Shown here: positions 52,255 to 61,141 of the stretch, piece by piece
Numbering within the stretch: the stretch's first letter is position 1
Layout: each line of letters opens with the position of its first letter
Assembly (NCBI RefSeq): GCF_014646235.1
Contig: NZ_BMNB01000004.1
Coordinates: 62,001-126,000 of the forward strand
Reading direction: 5' to 3'
From: Micromonospora sonchi
Lineage (GTDB): Bacteria > Actinomycetota > Actinomycetes > Mycobacteriales > Micromonosporaceae
Length of the DNA: 64,000 bases
Notes under the pieces: model-generated
Seen by the model: the letters and a program-made list of their open reading frames with translations, nothing else
The model's database searches: none
Told to the model about the DNA's origin: nothing
Position numbers and translations under genes: made by a program

Positions 52255-52680
52255 TCAGCCGATGATGCTGTGCTGGGTGTCGGGGACCTGAGGTAGCCAG
52301 GTGACCGCATCGTCGCGGAAGGACTGGTTGACCGGGACAAGGCAAGGGTCGTCCCGGTCGTCGAGGGCGGTGAGGTTGATGCCGATGAGCGTGTCGCCGT
52401 AATCGAACGCCGCCACCGAGCTGCCGCAGGCGGCGCAGAAGCCTCGCGTGGTCTCGCCTGGGAACGTGTCGAACCACGTCGGCTCGCCGGCTTCGCCGGT
52501 CCAGTTCAGCCCTTCCAGCGGAAAGCTGACCCACGACTGGATCGGCCCGCCGGCCCGCTTCTGGCAGTGCGGGCAGCTGCAGACGTGGGGGTAGTCGGGC
52601 TCGCCGCTCACGGTGAACCGGATCTTGCCGCACAGGCAGCCGCCGGTGCGGACCTTGGTATCGACGACAGGCTCAGACAT
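52255..52680 (-). CDS. GFA-family (CENP-V/GFA) zinc protein
   Basis: The 141-aa protein carries the GFA cysteine pattern: GGCLCGKIRF near 13-22, CSCPHCQKRAGGP near 34-46 and GFCAACGSSV near 80-89. These cysteines bind two zinc ions in glutathione-dependent formaldehyde-activating-like proteins. Many members do not act on formaldehyde, so the substrate is unknown. It has its own upstream gap and does not overlap the exonuclease operon. Confidence 0.85.
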   Translation of the reverse strand: MSEPVVDTKVRTGGCLCGKIRFTVSGEPDYPHVCSCPHCQKRAGGPIQSWVSFPLEGLNWTGEAGEPTWFDTFPGETTRGFCAACGSSVAAFDYGDTLIGINLTALDDRDDPCLVPVNQSFRDDAVTWLPQVPDTQHSIIG

Positions 52681-52790
52681 CGGCTATTCCCTCGCGTTGT
52701 GGTCAGTTGGACACTTCACCTTGCCGCCCCCGTTGACGATCTGCCGGATACGTCGACGGGTCCAACGATCCAGGTTGGCTCCATCGGGCG

Positions 52791-53615
52791 TTACCAGAGG
52801 TGGAGTTGGTCGAGGATGTGGGCCGCGCGGGGCAGGGGCGCGGTGGGCTGGCCGGTGATCAGGGTGTCGGGGAGTGAGATGTCGGTGCGCAGGCGGATGG
52901 CGTCGCGCCAGGCGAGCAGTTCGGTCCACTGGTGGGTGATGGGGTGGCAGCGCGGGTTGCGGAGTCGGGGGCTGTTGGGGAGTTGGTCGAGGTGCCAGCC
53001 GTCGGTGAGGAGCGTGGCGGCGGTGGTGGGGCCGATGCCGCGTATGCCGGGAATGTTGTCGGCGGGGTCGCCGGTGAGTGCCCGGTAGTCGGGCCACTGG
53101 CAGGGGTGGATGCGATAGCGGCGATGGATCTCGGCGGTGGAGATGACGGTGCGGTGTGGGGTAAGGACAGTGACCGCAGGCCGCAGGAGTTGGTAGAAGT
53201 CCCGGTCGCTGGAGTAGCAGACGACGGATCGGCCCTCGTGAACGGCGCTGGTGGTGGCGGTGGCGATGATGTCGTCGCCTTCTATCTCGTCGATCTCTGT
53301 CCAGCGGACGGCTGCGGCGTCGAGAGTTCGCTTGACGTCTGGCAGCGCGGTGATGGGGGTGTGGTCGGCGTCAGCCCGGTTCGCCTTGTATTCCGGCACG
53401 GCGGTGGCACGCCGGGCGGCGGCGTGTTCGCCGTCGAAGACGACGACGAGTTCGTGGTCGGGTGCGTGGAGGCGGTGGGCTTTGCGCATGAGGGCGAGGA
53501 ACCCGAACACGCCGGTCAGGTCGCGGGTCTTGTCGCGGCTGGTGATCCGGGCGGGGAATCCGAACCAGGCGCGGTAGAGCAGCTGGTGCCCGTCGACGAG
53601 GAACAGCCCGTTCAT
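52791..53615 (-). CDS. 5'-3' exonuclease (PolI N-domain/FEN-like)
   Basis: The 274-aa protein has the full set of metal-binding motifs of PolI-type 5'-nucleases: LVDGHQLLYRAWFG, VVVFDGEH, PEYKANR, IEGDDIIAT, YSSDRDFYQLL and GDPADNIPGIRGIGPTTAA (H3TH). It is a standalone exonuclease without a polymerase domain. ATG 53615 follows GGGAGGGCCG. It is the last gene of the minus-strand unit and its start overlaps the end of the nucleotidyltransferase-like gene (ATGA). A phage-like or repair role is possible. Confidence 0.88.
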   Translation of the reverse strand: MNGLFLVDGHQLLYRAWFGFPARITSRDKTRDLTGVFGFLALMRKAHRLHAPDHELVVVFDGEHAAARRATAVPEYKANRADADHTPITALPDVKRTLDAAAVRWTEIDEIEGDDIIATATTSAVHEGRSVVCYSSDRDFYQLLRPAVTVLTPHRTVISTAEIHRRYRIHPCQWPDYRALTGDPADNIPGIRGIGPTTAATLLTDGWHLDQLPNSPRLRNPRCHPITHQWTELLAWRDAIRLRTDISLPDTLITGQPTAPLPRAAHILDQLHLW

Positions 53616-54250
53616 CGGCCCTCCCTGCGTGCGGGAGGGCTGGTGGTGACGCGGACTCCCGGCCACCGGTGCGCCGGCTGATGCCGGGCAAGCCGCTCGT
53701 GGGAGGTCTGTTCGCTGACGCGGGTGGGGTTGCGTCGCCACACGCCGTCGAGGAGATCATCGAGTCCGTGCGGCGCGCAGACCGCGATGTGGTTGTCGGG
53801 GTCGAGGCGGATCGCGACGGCGGTGGCGTACTCGGGCCAGGTCGCGACCGCCTCGGCGATGCTACGAAACGGTGGGACCGGCGGTCCGCCGAATCGTCGC
53901 GGGTACCAGGTGTGCACGGCGGCCTGGTTCTTCGCCTCCCATGGCAGGCCCGGCTCGGCTGTGGCCAGCCGGGCGGTGGCCCGGTCGTCGTTGTCCCGGC
54001 TCAGGTCGGCGGGGTCGAAGAACGCCACGTCCGCATCCCGCACCGCGCGCAGGTCGAACCCTGTGCCGTAGCGGCGTCCCCAGACCAGGTCGCGTAGGAC
54101 ACCCGCGCCGATCCACGCGTCGGGCAGCCCCGAGTCCCGCACCACGGTCAGCGCCCGCATCAGCCGTGCGTCGGCGCCGACCAGTTCCCGTAACTCGTCG
54201 CCGCGCTCGATGTCTGCCGGTTCCGCCCGGCCGGCGGGCAGCGCCGTCAT
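53612..54250 (-). CDS. Nucleotidyltransferase-like protein (NTP_transf_6/DUF925-like)
   Basis: The 212-aa protein has SGLPDAWIGAGVLRDLVWGR and VRDADVAFFDPADLSRDND, matching the DUF925/NTP_transf_6 pattern with the acidic cluster DADVAFFD. It also has RRFGGPPVPPFRSIAEAVAT and ATAVAIRLD. Members are presumed nucleotidyltransferases of unknown substrate. It overlaps its neighbours by 4 nt on both sides. Confidence 0.75.
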   Translation of the reverse strand: MTALPAGRAEPADIERGDELRELVGADARLMRALTVVRDSGLPDAWIGAGVLRDLVWGRRYGTGFDLRAVRDADVAFFDPADLSRDNDDRATARLATAEPGLPWEAKNQAAVHTWYPRRFGGPPVPPFRSIAEAVATWPEYATAVAIRLDPDNHIAVCAPHGLDDLLDGVWRRNPTRVSEQTSHERLARHQPAHRWPGVRVTTSPPARREGR

Positions 54251-54609
54251 GGGCGTTCCGGCCCGTCGGGGTGGTTGTAGTGCAGTCGCTGGGCGAGGTA
54301 GTCGCCCAGCGACGTCGCGTAGGGCACGTCTGGGTCGCTGGTGGTGCCGGCCGGAACGTAGTGGGTGCGGCGGAACGAGTCGATGAACGTGGCTGGGGGC
54401 GCTCCGGCGCGGAGTGCGGTGGTGATCGCGGAGGACAGGGCGTCGGTGAGCCCTGCCAGGGTGGAGCCGCGTGTACCGGCCCGCAGGTCGACGCGACCGA
54501 CCTCGCCGCTGGGCGTGGCGGTGGTGGCCAGCTGTCCCGGAACACCATCGATCACGAACGTGCTGGTCACTTCGATTTCCCGTCGCGACGGCGGCAAGGT
54601 ATCTCTCAT
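54247..54609 (-). CDS. Standalone NrdJ-type TSCPD domain
   Basis: The 120-aa protein resembles the C-terminal domain of B12-dependent class II ribonucleotide reductase: VTSTFVIDGVPGQLATTATP, then RGSTLAGLTDALSSAITTAL, FIDSFRRTHYVPAGTTSDPD and ATSLGDYLAQRL. No catalytic RNR barrel, cysteines or B12 motif is present. A solitary TSCPD domain suggests an accessory or regulatory role, possibly modulating a host RNR. The stop overlaps the next gene (ATGA at 54250). A ribosome-binding site is weak (GAGAGGAAAG at some distance). Confidence 0.7.
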   Translation of the reverse strand: MRDTLPPSRREIEVTSTFVIDGVPGQLATTATPSGEVGRVDLRAGTRGSTLAGLTDALSSAITTALRAGAPPATFIDSFRRTHYVPAGTTSDPDVPYATSLGDYLAQRLHYNHPDGPERP

Positions 54610-54701
54610 CGATGCGGTCTTTCCTCTCTGACGTACGCCTTGAGTCCCCGAGGTGGACACGGGCGGGTTCTGAGCTGCGGAGTTCCGGTCCGAAGGCCGT
54701 G

Positions 54702-55319
54702 TCAAGGAGCATCCGTCGCGGTGGTCGTCTGGTCGGCTTTGCGGGCGCAGTGCGGGCATCGCCGGGGGCAGGGCGTCTGCGGTACGACCGTGGTGAGGCC
54801 GCTGGCGTGCAGGATCGTGGTGACCGTCTGTTCGAAGGTGCTGGTCTCGCCGATGACGGTCTCCCCGGGGATGTCGAGCAGGTCGCGGTGGGTGTACCAG
54901 GTACGCATCTCGTCGGGGGTGACGGGGATCGGCTCGTCGCGGCCGAGGTGCCGGCGGACGGTCTCGTCGAAGGACACGTCCAGGTAGAACACGGCGACCG
55001 GGCCGGGGTGATCGTCGATGAGCTGGTGCAGCACGGCCGCGTAGCGTTCGGTGTGCAGGATGCCTTCGAGAATGACGTGGTAGCCCAGGTCGAGGGCAGT
55101 ACGCGCGGTCGCGGCGATGAACGTCGGCGCAACCGGGTCGATGCGGGCGCTGTCGTGTTCCCTGAGCACAATCCTGCGCAGGTAGTCCTGCTCTAACAGG
55201 GCCGCACCGCGCCCGAAACGGCGGCGTACCTCGCGGGCGGCCGTGGTCTTTCCGCTGCCGGAGTTCCCTCGAATGATCACCAACGTAGGCGAGGACTTCG
55301 TCAGGTTCGGCGTCGTCAT
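54702..55319 (-). CDS. P-loop nucleoside/uridine-kinase-like protein
   Basis: The 205-aa protein has Walker A IIRGNSGSGKTTA near 15-27, an acidic LLEQDYLRR, YHVILEGILHTERYA (Walker B-like) and a lid FDETVRRHLG. The C-terminal tail contains CPRRCPHC, a possible zinc knuckle not usual for such kinases. It resembles the AAA_33/zeta-toxin/uridine-kinase superfamily, so a phosphotransferase on a nucleoside or small metabolite is likely. It is followed by the TSCPD gene after a 92-nt gap. Confidence 0.75.
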   Translation of the reverse strand: MTTPNLTKSSPTLVIIRGNSGSGKTTAAREVRRRFGRGAALLEQDYLRRIVLREHDSARIDPVAPTFIAATARTALDLGYHVILEGILHTERYAAVLHQLIDDHPGPVAVFYLDVSFDETVRRHLGRDEPIPVTPDEMRTWYTHRDLLDIPGETVIGETSTFEQTVTTILHASGLTTVVPQTPCPRRCPHCARKADQTTTATDAP

Positions 55320-55330
55320 GGCGTGCTCCG

Positions 55331-57301
55331 TCAGGCGGTCGCGGTCTGCCGGGGCACCGTCGCGGCGGGCGCGGTCGTGTCGTAGCCGGCGGCTTGGAGG
55401 GTGAACAGCTCGGCATACCGGCCGTCGGCGTTCATCAGGTGGTCGTGGGTGCCGGCTTCGACGAGGCGGCCGTGGTGCAGGACGTAGATGCGGTCGGCGT
55501 GGCGGACGTTGGCCAGCCGGTGGGTGATCAGGATGGTGATGCCACGCCCCTGCCGGTCGCGGATGGCCTGGAACAGGGCGTCCTCGGCGCGCGGGTCCAG
55601 GGCGGACGACGGCTCGTCCATGATCAGCACATCAGCGTCGCGGAGGAACCCGCGGGCGGCGGTGATGCGCTGCCACTGCCCGCCGGAAAGGTCCTGGCCG
55701 CCGGCGAAGGTCCGGTCGAGCAGCGTCTCGTACCCATGGGGCAGTTCCGTGATCATGTCGTGCGCGACGGCGCGGTCGGCGGCGGCCTCGATCCGGTCCT
55801 GCTCGGTCGTGGTCGCGATGTCGCCGATCGCGATGTTCGTGGCGGCGGTGAACGGCCACTTGTGGTACTCCTGCGTCACGACCCCGATCCGTGCCCGCAG
55901 CGCGTCGGTGCCCCAGTCGCCGGCTGGTCGGCCGTTGTACCGGATGGTGCCACCGGTGGGGGTGCGCAGGGTGGCGATCATGGTGGCGAGGGTGGACTTG
56001 CCGGAGCCGTTCTCCCCGACGAACGCCACCGTCTGCCCCGCCTCGATGGTGAGGCTGACCTGGTCGACGGCGGCGGTGTCGCGGTCGGGGTAGCGCAGGC
56101 TCACCGCGTCGACGGTGATCTCCTCCAGTCGTTCCGGGGCTGGCGTGCTGGCGGCCGGGTCGGTGTGGGTGGGCAGGTAGTCGGCGGCGCGGGTCATGAA
56201 GCCGGTGTAGTCGCGGAAGTGCTGCCCTTCGGTGTAGACGCGGTCGATCTGGAAGGTGACCACCGCCAGGGAGCGTTGCGCGGACTGGACGGCGATGACG
56301 CAGGTCGCGGCGGCGGCGAGGGGGATCTGCCCGTCGATGAGCAGCACGCCGAGGAGTACGTAGACGGCAGTGGTGGCGATCCCGCCGATCATCGCGCCGA
56401 CGGTGGTCGTCGTGGTGACCCGTCGGGCCAGTGCGAGTTGGATGCCGGTCTCGACGGCCATGACCCGGTCGTACTGGTCGAGTAGGAACCCGCGCAGGCC
56501 GTAGGAGCGTAGTTCGGGGGCGGAATCGCGTTCGGCCATCAGCCGGTGCAGCAGCCACAGCCGGCGTCGGCGTACCGAGCCGGCGGCGTAGGTCTGGTAG
56601 CGCAGGTGTCCGGCGCGCAGCGACGCCCACCCGTTTGGCACCGTCGCCACCAGCAGCGCCAGAAGCAGCAGCGGATGGACCACCACGACGGCCACGGCCA
56701 CGGCGAGGACCCCGGCGAGGCCGGCGAGCAGGTTCATCGACGCCTGCACCAGGCCGGTGGTGGAGTTCGCACCGCGGGAGGCGCGTTCCATGTCGTCGGC
56801 GAACGCGTCGGCGTCGAACGCCTCCAACCGCACCGCAGTCGTCACCTCGAACAGGCCCCGCTCGACCTCCCGGTCCACCTTCGGCGTCAGGCCGTTCTGC
56901 GCGTACCCCATCGCGGTGGCCATCCCGGCGCGCAACGCGGTCACCGCCGCGAGCGCGGCCAGGGCTGGCAGCGCGGCGGTGACCTTGTCGGCGGTCGGGC
57001 CGCCGGCGAACAACTCCACCAGCACCCGCTGCGCGGCGAGGAGCCCGAACGCCGCCAGCACCCCCGCGCCGACCGTCGTGCCCGCCACCACCGACGTCCG
57101 GGCCCGGTCGGCGCGCCAGCTCACGACGAGCGCGGCCCAGACCAGGCGGGGTAGCTCGGAGAAGACGGCGAACAGGCCGGCCTGCGCCCGTGCCCGGACC
57201 CCGGTCTCCCACCACACTTCCCGCAACTCCGGCAGCACGGAATCCCGCTGCGGCGGTTCAGGACGGGCGGGCACCCGGTCGGGGTTAGCGGTTTTGGGCA
57301 T
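55331..57301 (-). CDS. ABC transporter with fused membrane and ATPase domains
   Basis: The 656-aa protein has an exporter-type membrane domain (about 60-360, six hydrophobic helices) and an ATPase domain with Walker A FVGENGSGKST near 427, the signature LSGGQWQRI near 535 and Walker B VLIMDEPSSALD near 557, plus the H-loop ITHRLANV. ATG 57301 has AGGAGGTACCGCC upstream. This half-transporter probably forms a homodimer exporting a lipid, peptide or drug-like molecule. It precedes the kinase by 11 nt and shares its transcript. Confidence 0.88.
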   Translation of the reverse strand: MPKTANPDRVPARPEPPQRDSVLPELREVWWETGVRARAQAGLFAVFSELPRLVWAALVVSWRADRARTSVVAGTTVGAGVLAAFGLLAAQRVLVELFAGGPTADKVTAALPALAALAAVTALRAGMATAMGYAQNGLTPKVDREVERGLFEVTTAVRLEAFDADAFADDMERASRGANSTTGLVQASMNLLAGLAGVLAVAVAVVVVHPLLLLALLVATVPNGWASLRAGHLRYQTYAAGSVRRRRLWLLHRLMAERDSAPELRSYGLRGFLLDQYDRVMAVETGIQLALARRVTTTTTVGAMIGGIATTAVYVLLGVLLIDGQIPLAAAATCVIAVQSAQRSLAVVTFQIDRVYTEGQHFRDYTGFMTRAADYLPTHTDPAASTPAPERLEEITVDAVSLRYPDRDTAAVDQVSLTIEAGQTVAFVGENGSGKSTLATMIATLRTPTGGTIRYNGRPAGDWGTDALRARIGVVTQEYHKWPFTAATNIAIGDIATTTEQDRIEAAADRAVAHDMITELPHGYETLLDRTFAGGQDLSGGQWQRITAARGFLRDADVLIMDEPSSALDPRAEDALFQAIRDRQGRGITILITHRLANVRHADRIYVLHHGRLVEAGTHDHLMNADGRYAELFTLQAAGYDTTAPAATVPRQTATA

Positions 57302-57451
57302 GGCGGTACCTCCTGTAGGTGGGCAGGATGAACTGCGGTCGGTGGTGGTGTCTCGGTGGTGGGCGGCGGGACGCGCAGGCCCCATCGGTGATCTCGGCTG
57401 GCGCCGCCGAAGCCGCGCCTCCCGCAGGAAGAGCCCTCAGATGGCCTGCGG

Positions 57452-57934
57452 TCAGGTGACCCGGACGCCGTCTTCGAGGTAGGAGCAACACCCGTCGGCG
57501 CGGGCGCGCAGCGCCTCGGCGACCCGGCGGGCCAACAGCGGCCGTAACCGCCGGGCGGTCTGTAGTGGGTCGGACCACGCCCAGCCCTTCAACTCCCCGG
57601 GCGGCACCACGATCCGTTCCGTCGCGGTGGCGTCGAGGGTGCCGCCGTCGTAGACGACCATGACGCCCTCAGTTCGCCCGTCGCGGGCCGGTACCCAGTC
57701 CACGACGAGCAAGCGGCCCGGCGTCAGGTCCACGCCGAGTTCCTCCCGGCACTCCCGGACCGCGGCCTGGTACGGCGACTCGTCCGCCTCGACGCACCCG
57801 CCAGGGATCTCCCAGTCCGCTTGGTAGGCGGGTTCGACCAGCAGAACCCGCTCGTCCGCGTCGGTGATCAGCAGCCCGGCGGCCATCCGCTTATGAGGCA
57901 GATCGGCGGTGAAATCGCGGCGTTCGGAGGGCAT
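57452..57934 (-). CDS. Nudix hydrolase
   Basis: The 160-aa protein has a Nudix box GGCVEADESPYQAAVRECRE then ELGV, after LLVEPAYQADWEIPG. The C-terminus includes two adjacent cysteines (GCCSYLEDG). ATG 57934 is used, with no obvious ribosome-binding site, and a longer frame exists from 58030. It is first in the minus-strand direction of the nucleotide-centred cluster, 150 nt upstream of the ABC gene. Confidence 0.8.
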   Translation of the reverse strand: MPSERRDFTADLPHKRMAAGLLITDADERVLLVEPAYQADWEIPGGCVEADESPYQAAVRECREELGVDLTPGRLLVVDWVPARDGRTEGVMVVYDGGTLDATATERIVVPPGELKGWAWSDPLQTARRLRPLLARRVAEALRARADGCCSYLEDGVRVT

Positions 57935-58180
57935 GCGGAGACGGTAGGGCGCGGCAGGGGCGACACGCCCGCAGCGCCGTGCGCTGACATTGTCGGCAGA
58001 TTCCGACACCAACTCCGACACCACCAGCACCGCCGCCCCGACCTGCCGACAGGGGCGTCGAGAACCCGCGCGACCACCGCCGACAGCCGGGCGGGAGCCG
58101 CCGCAGGCAGCTCGGAAAGTGTCACCCGGGGCAGCTATGGTGTTCGCTCATCGTGACCGCGGCGACCGGGGGTGGCAACG

Positions 58181-59479
58181 ATGGTCGACCACGACGAGAC
58201 CACCACCGCCCGCCGCGCACTCGGCCGCCGCCTCGCCCACCTGCGTAAACACGCCGGACACACCCAGCACAGCCTCGCCCGGCTCGTGCAGTACGGGCGC
58301 AGCTCCGTGGCGAACACCGAGACCGGCCGACAGCATCCCGAACGCCCGTTCTGGACCCGCTGCGACCAGGTGCTGCGCACCGGTGGTGTGCTGACCGCCG
58401 AGTACGACCGCATCGCCGACCTGCACCACCGCCGCCACCGCCATCGCCCGGCGGATCCCCCCGGCAGCACCAACGCAGCGGCATGGTGGGAATCCGAGGA
58501 CGCCATCACCGCCCGCCGGTCGGCGCTGACCACCGCCACCGACGACGACACCCGGCTGGCGCACTTGGAGGACGAGGTCCGGCAGGCGATCGCCCACAAC
58601 GAACGCTGCCCACCCGCCACCCTCGTCGCCCGGCTACGTCCCCTGCGGGTCTGCGTCGACCAGCTGATGGCCGGCCGGCAGCACCCGCCACAACGCGCCC
58701 GGCTCTACACCGCCGCCGCGCACCTGTCCGGGCTCCTCGCCGCCCTCGCCCTGGACCTACGCGCCTTCCGCGTCGCGCACGCCTACGCCGCCGAAGCCTT
58801 CGACCTCGCCCACACCGCCGAACAACCCGACACCCAGGCATGGACCCGCGCCACCCAAAGCCTGATCGCCTTCTACACGGGCCACCACCGCGACGCGCTC
58901 GCCTACGCCGAAGACGGACTCCGCCACGCCGGCACCGGCCCTCACCGGATCCGTCTCACCGTCAACGGGCAGGCGCGGGCTCTCGCCCACCTCGGCGACC
59001 GGAACGGCGTCGACCGTGCTGTCGGCCGGACGTTCGACCTGCTGGCCGAACACCCGTCGGATGGACAGGTCAGCACCAGCCTGACCCTCGGCCCGTACTG
59101 CCCCACCCGGGCTGCGGCCAACGCGGCGACCGCCTACCTGGCCCTCGGTCACACCACCCACGTCACCGGCCACCTCACCACCGCCATCGCCGCCTTCGAC
59201 ACCGCTCAGCTACGCGGCCCGCAAGCGCTCAGCCGCCTCGACATGGCCACCGCCCACCTCCAGGCCGGCGACCCCGAACAGGCGGCCGAGCTGGCGCTGC
59301 AGGCGCTCGCCCTCACCGCCGAGCACCGCTTCGAATCCGTCCACCAGCGCACCCACCAGTTCCTCACCGCCGCTCACCCCCTGCGCCACCACCTGCGGAT
59401 ACAGGACGTCGCGAACCTGCTTGCCGACCGCACACAGCCCCGCATCGCGCCACCGGCGGGCCTACGATCGCCGACATGA
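58181..59479 (+). CDS. XRE-family regulator with TPR-like repeats (second copy)
   Basis: The 432-aa protein has the XRE domain at about 10-65 (HAGHTQHSLARLVQYGRSSV, VANTETGRQHPERPFWT) and Ala-rich helical repeats afterwards. It is divergent from the Nudix gene (57934), so it is a plausible regulator of the nucleotide-centred unit. ATG 58181 is supported by GGGGGTGG. The product resembles the XRE-TPR protein of the gene at 49170 in layout but not closely in sequence. Confidence 0.82.
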   Translation: MVDHDETTTARRALGRRLAHLRKHAGHTQHSLARLVQYGRSSVANTETGRQHPERPFWTRCDQVLRTGGVLTAEYDRIADLHHRRHRHRPADPPGSTNAAAWWESEDAITARRSALTTATDDDTRLAHLEDEVRQAIAHNERCPPATLVARLRPLRVCVDQLMAGRQHPPQRARLYTAAAHLSGLLAALALDLRAFRVAHAYAAEAFDLAHTAEQPDTQAWTRATQSLIAFYTGHHRDALAYAEDGLRHAGTGPHRIRLTVNGQARALAHLGDRNGVDRAVGRTFDLLAEHPSDGQVSTSLTLGPYCPTRAAANAATAYLALGHTTHVTGHLTTAIAAFDTAQLRGPQALSRLDMATAHLQAGDPEQAAELALQALALTAEHRFESVHQRTHQFLTAAHPLRHHLRIQDVANLLADRTQPRIAPPAGLRSPT

Positions 59480-60144
59480 GCAGCCGGGAACTGACCAGCC
59501 TGCGGCAGCGGTGGACCGCCTACCAGGACCTGCCCACCCTCACCGAGCACTGGTACTGGCGTCCCGGCTGGCACGCCGGCCGCCACTTCTACACCTGGCA
59601 CCTCGCCTTCCAACAGCAGCCCGCGCTCCACCGTCACGTCACCGACCTTCAACAGCAGCTCGCTCCGCTGCCGGGGTTGGACCTGGTGCCGCTCGACGGC
59701 CTGCACCTGACCACGCAGGGCATCGGCTTCACCGACGAGGTACCCGACAACGACATCGACGCGATCGTCGCCGAAGCCCGCCAGCGGTGCGCCGCCCTGC
59801 CACCGTTGGAGCTGTCCCTCGGACCGGTCGACCCTGATGCCGAAGGCATCGGCCTGCTCGTCCAACCCTGGAACCCCGTCGAGCGGGTCCGCACCACCAT
59901 CAGGGCCGCGATCGCCGCCGTGTGGCCCGTCGTTCCCGAACCAGCGGACGGGTTCCGGCCCCACGTCACGATCGCCTACAGCGGCGCGCCCGCGCCCACC
60001 GCGCCGATCCGCGCCCGGCTGGCCGAGCTGCGGCGCCTAGCCCCCGTGCAGGCGACGATCAGCGAGGTCTCACTGATCGCACTACGCCGGGACGACCGCA
60101 CCTACCGATGGTCGACCGTGGCGACCGCGCCCCTGAACGGATGA
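59476..60144 (+). CDS. 2H phosphoesterase (2'-5' RNA ligase family)
   Basis: The 222-aa protein has two HxT/S motifs: LHLTTQGIGF near 76-85 and HVTIAYSG near 171-178. Their spacing matches LigT/2H phosphoesterases, which act on cyclic phosphodiesters in RNA or nucleotides. ATG 59476 overlaps the XRE stop (ATGA), so the two are coupled. Substrates may be 2',3'-cyclic phosphates or oligonucleotides. Confidence 0.85.
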   Translation: MSSRELTSLRQRWTAYQDLPTLTEHWYWRPGWHAGRHFYTWHLAFQQQPALHRHVTDLQQQLAPLPGLDLVPLDGLHLTTQGIGFTDEVPDNDIDAIVAEARQRCAALPPLELSLGPVDPDAEGIGLLVQPWNPVERVRTTIRAAIAAVWPVVPEPADGFRPHVTIAYSGAPAPTAPIRARLAELRRLAPVQATISEVSLIALRRDDRTYRWSTVATAPLNG

Positions 60145-60154
60145 CGCCAGCCAG

Positions 60155-61003
60155 TCAGGAGGTCATGCCGGTGAGACGGGCGACGGCGTTGTTCGCCGCG
60201 AGCCAGCCCGACACGTTCCCGCAGTCGTAGTAGTCGCCGGAGACGGGCGAAACGAGGACCTCGTGGCCGGCGGCGTAGGCGTTGATCGCGTCCGTCGTCT
60301 GGAACTCGCCCGTCTCCTGGTCGGGCCGCAGTGCCCGGAAGTACGGGGCGATGGCACCGGGAAGCAGGTACCGGCTGATGTTGACGAACGCCGTCGGCTC
60401 ACCCCAGTCCTGCGGCTTCTCGACCATCCCGGAGTAGAGACGTGTACCAGCACCGCCCTCGCGGGTGGACACCACCCCGTAGAGGCTCGCGCGGCTGCCC
60501 TCGACCACGGCGGCGGCCAGCGCCGCCGAGCTGCCAGCCGCAGCGCGGCGGGACACGAGGTCGGCAAGGTCGCTGCCACCGTCACCGCGCAGGAGAAGGT
60601 CGTCACCAGTCACCAGGAGGAAGTCGACGTCACCGACGAAGTCGACGGCGATCATGGCGGGCACAGCCGTTCCGTAGCGGCCGTCACGCCCCTGCTCCAG
60701 GAACGTGATGTCCGCGATGCCTGGCAGACCAGCAGCGGGCGCCCACTTGTCGGCCCAACCCCGGTCACGGAAGTACGCCTCCGTGGCCGGATCGGGACTG
60801 AAGTAGTGGCGCACCTGCTCGCCTGCCTGACCGGCAGCGGCGACGATGGCGATCTCGGTGACCCCGGCACGGACGCAGTCCTCGACGGCGTACTGCACGA
60901 CAGGCTTGGTCAGAACCGGCAGCATGCACTTGTTCACGGTCTTCGCGACCGGGAAGAACCGGGAACCGAAACCGGCAACAGCGATAACCGCTTTCGTGAC
61001 CAC
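60155..61003 (-). CDS. galU: UTP-glucose-1-phosphate uridylyltransferase-like (GalU)
   Basis: The 282-aa protein begins AVIAVAGFGSRFFPVAKTVN followed by KCMLPV, the sugar-nucleotidyltransferase signature. It continues with LVTGDDLLL, GTRLYSGMVEKP and ETGEFQTTDAINAYA. In GalU the N-terminal motif is AGxGTRxxPxTKxxPKEMLP; here the second part reads VNKCMLPV, a divergence. It would convert UTP and glucose-1-phosphate to UDP-glucose, but another hexose-1-phosphate is possible. It lies convergent to the 2H gene (10-nt gap). Confidence 0.8.
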   Translation of the reverse strand: MVTKAVIAVAGFGSRFFPVAKTVNKCMLPVLTKPVVQYAVEDCVRAGVTEIAIVAAAGQAGEQVRHYFSPDPATEAYFRDRGWADKWAPAAGLPGIADITFLEQGRDGRYGTAVPAMIAVDFVGDVDFLLVTGDDLLLRGDGGSDLADLVSRRAAAGSSAALAAAVVEGSRASLYGVVSTREGGAGTRLYSGMVEKPQDWGEPTAFVNISRYLLPGAIAPYFRALRPDQETGEFQTTDAINAYAAGHEVLVSPVSGDYYDCGNVSGWLAANNAVARLTGMTS

Positions 61004-61141
61004 GATTCACCTTCCTCTCCTGCGCCCACCGTGACTGACCGCGCCAGTTTACAAACCCCGCAACCGGCCGCTGGCACATTACGCCGCGCCGCCGATTACG
61101 TTAAAGAGGGGAACATTCAAACCAACGGGAGAGACAAGTCC

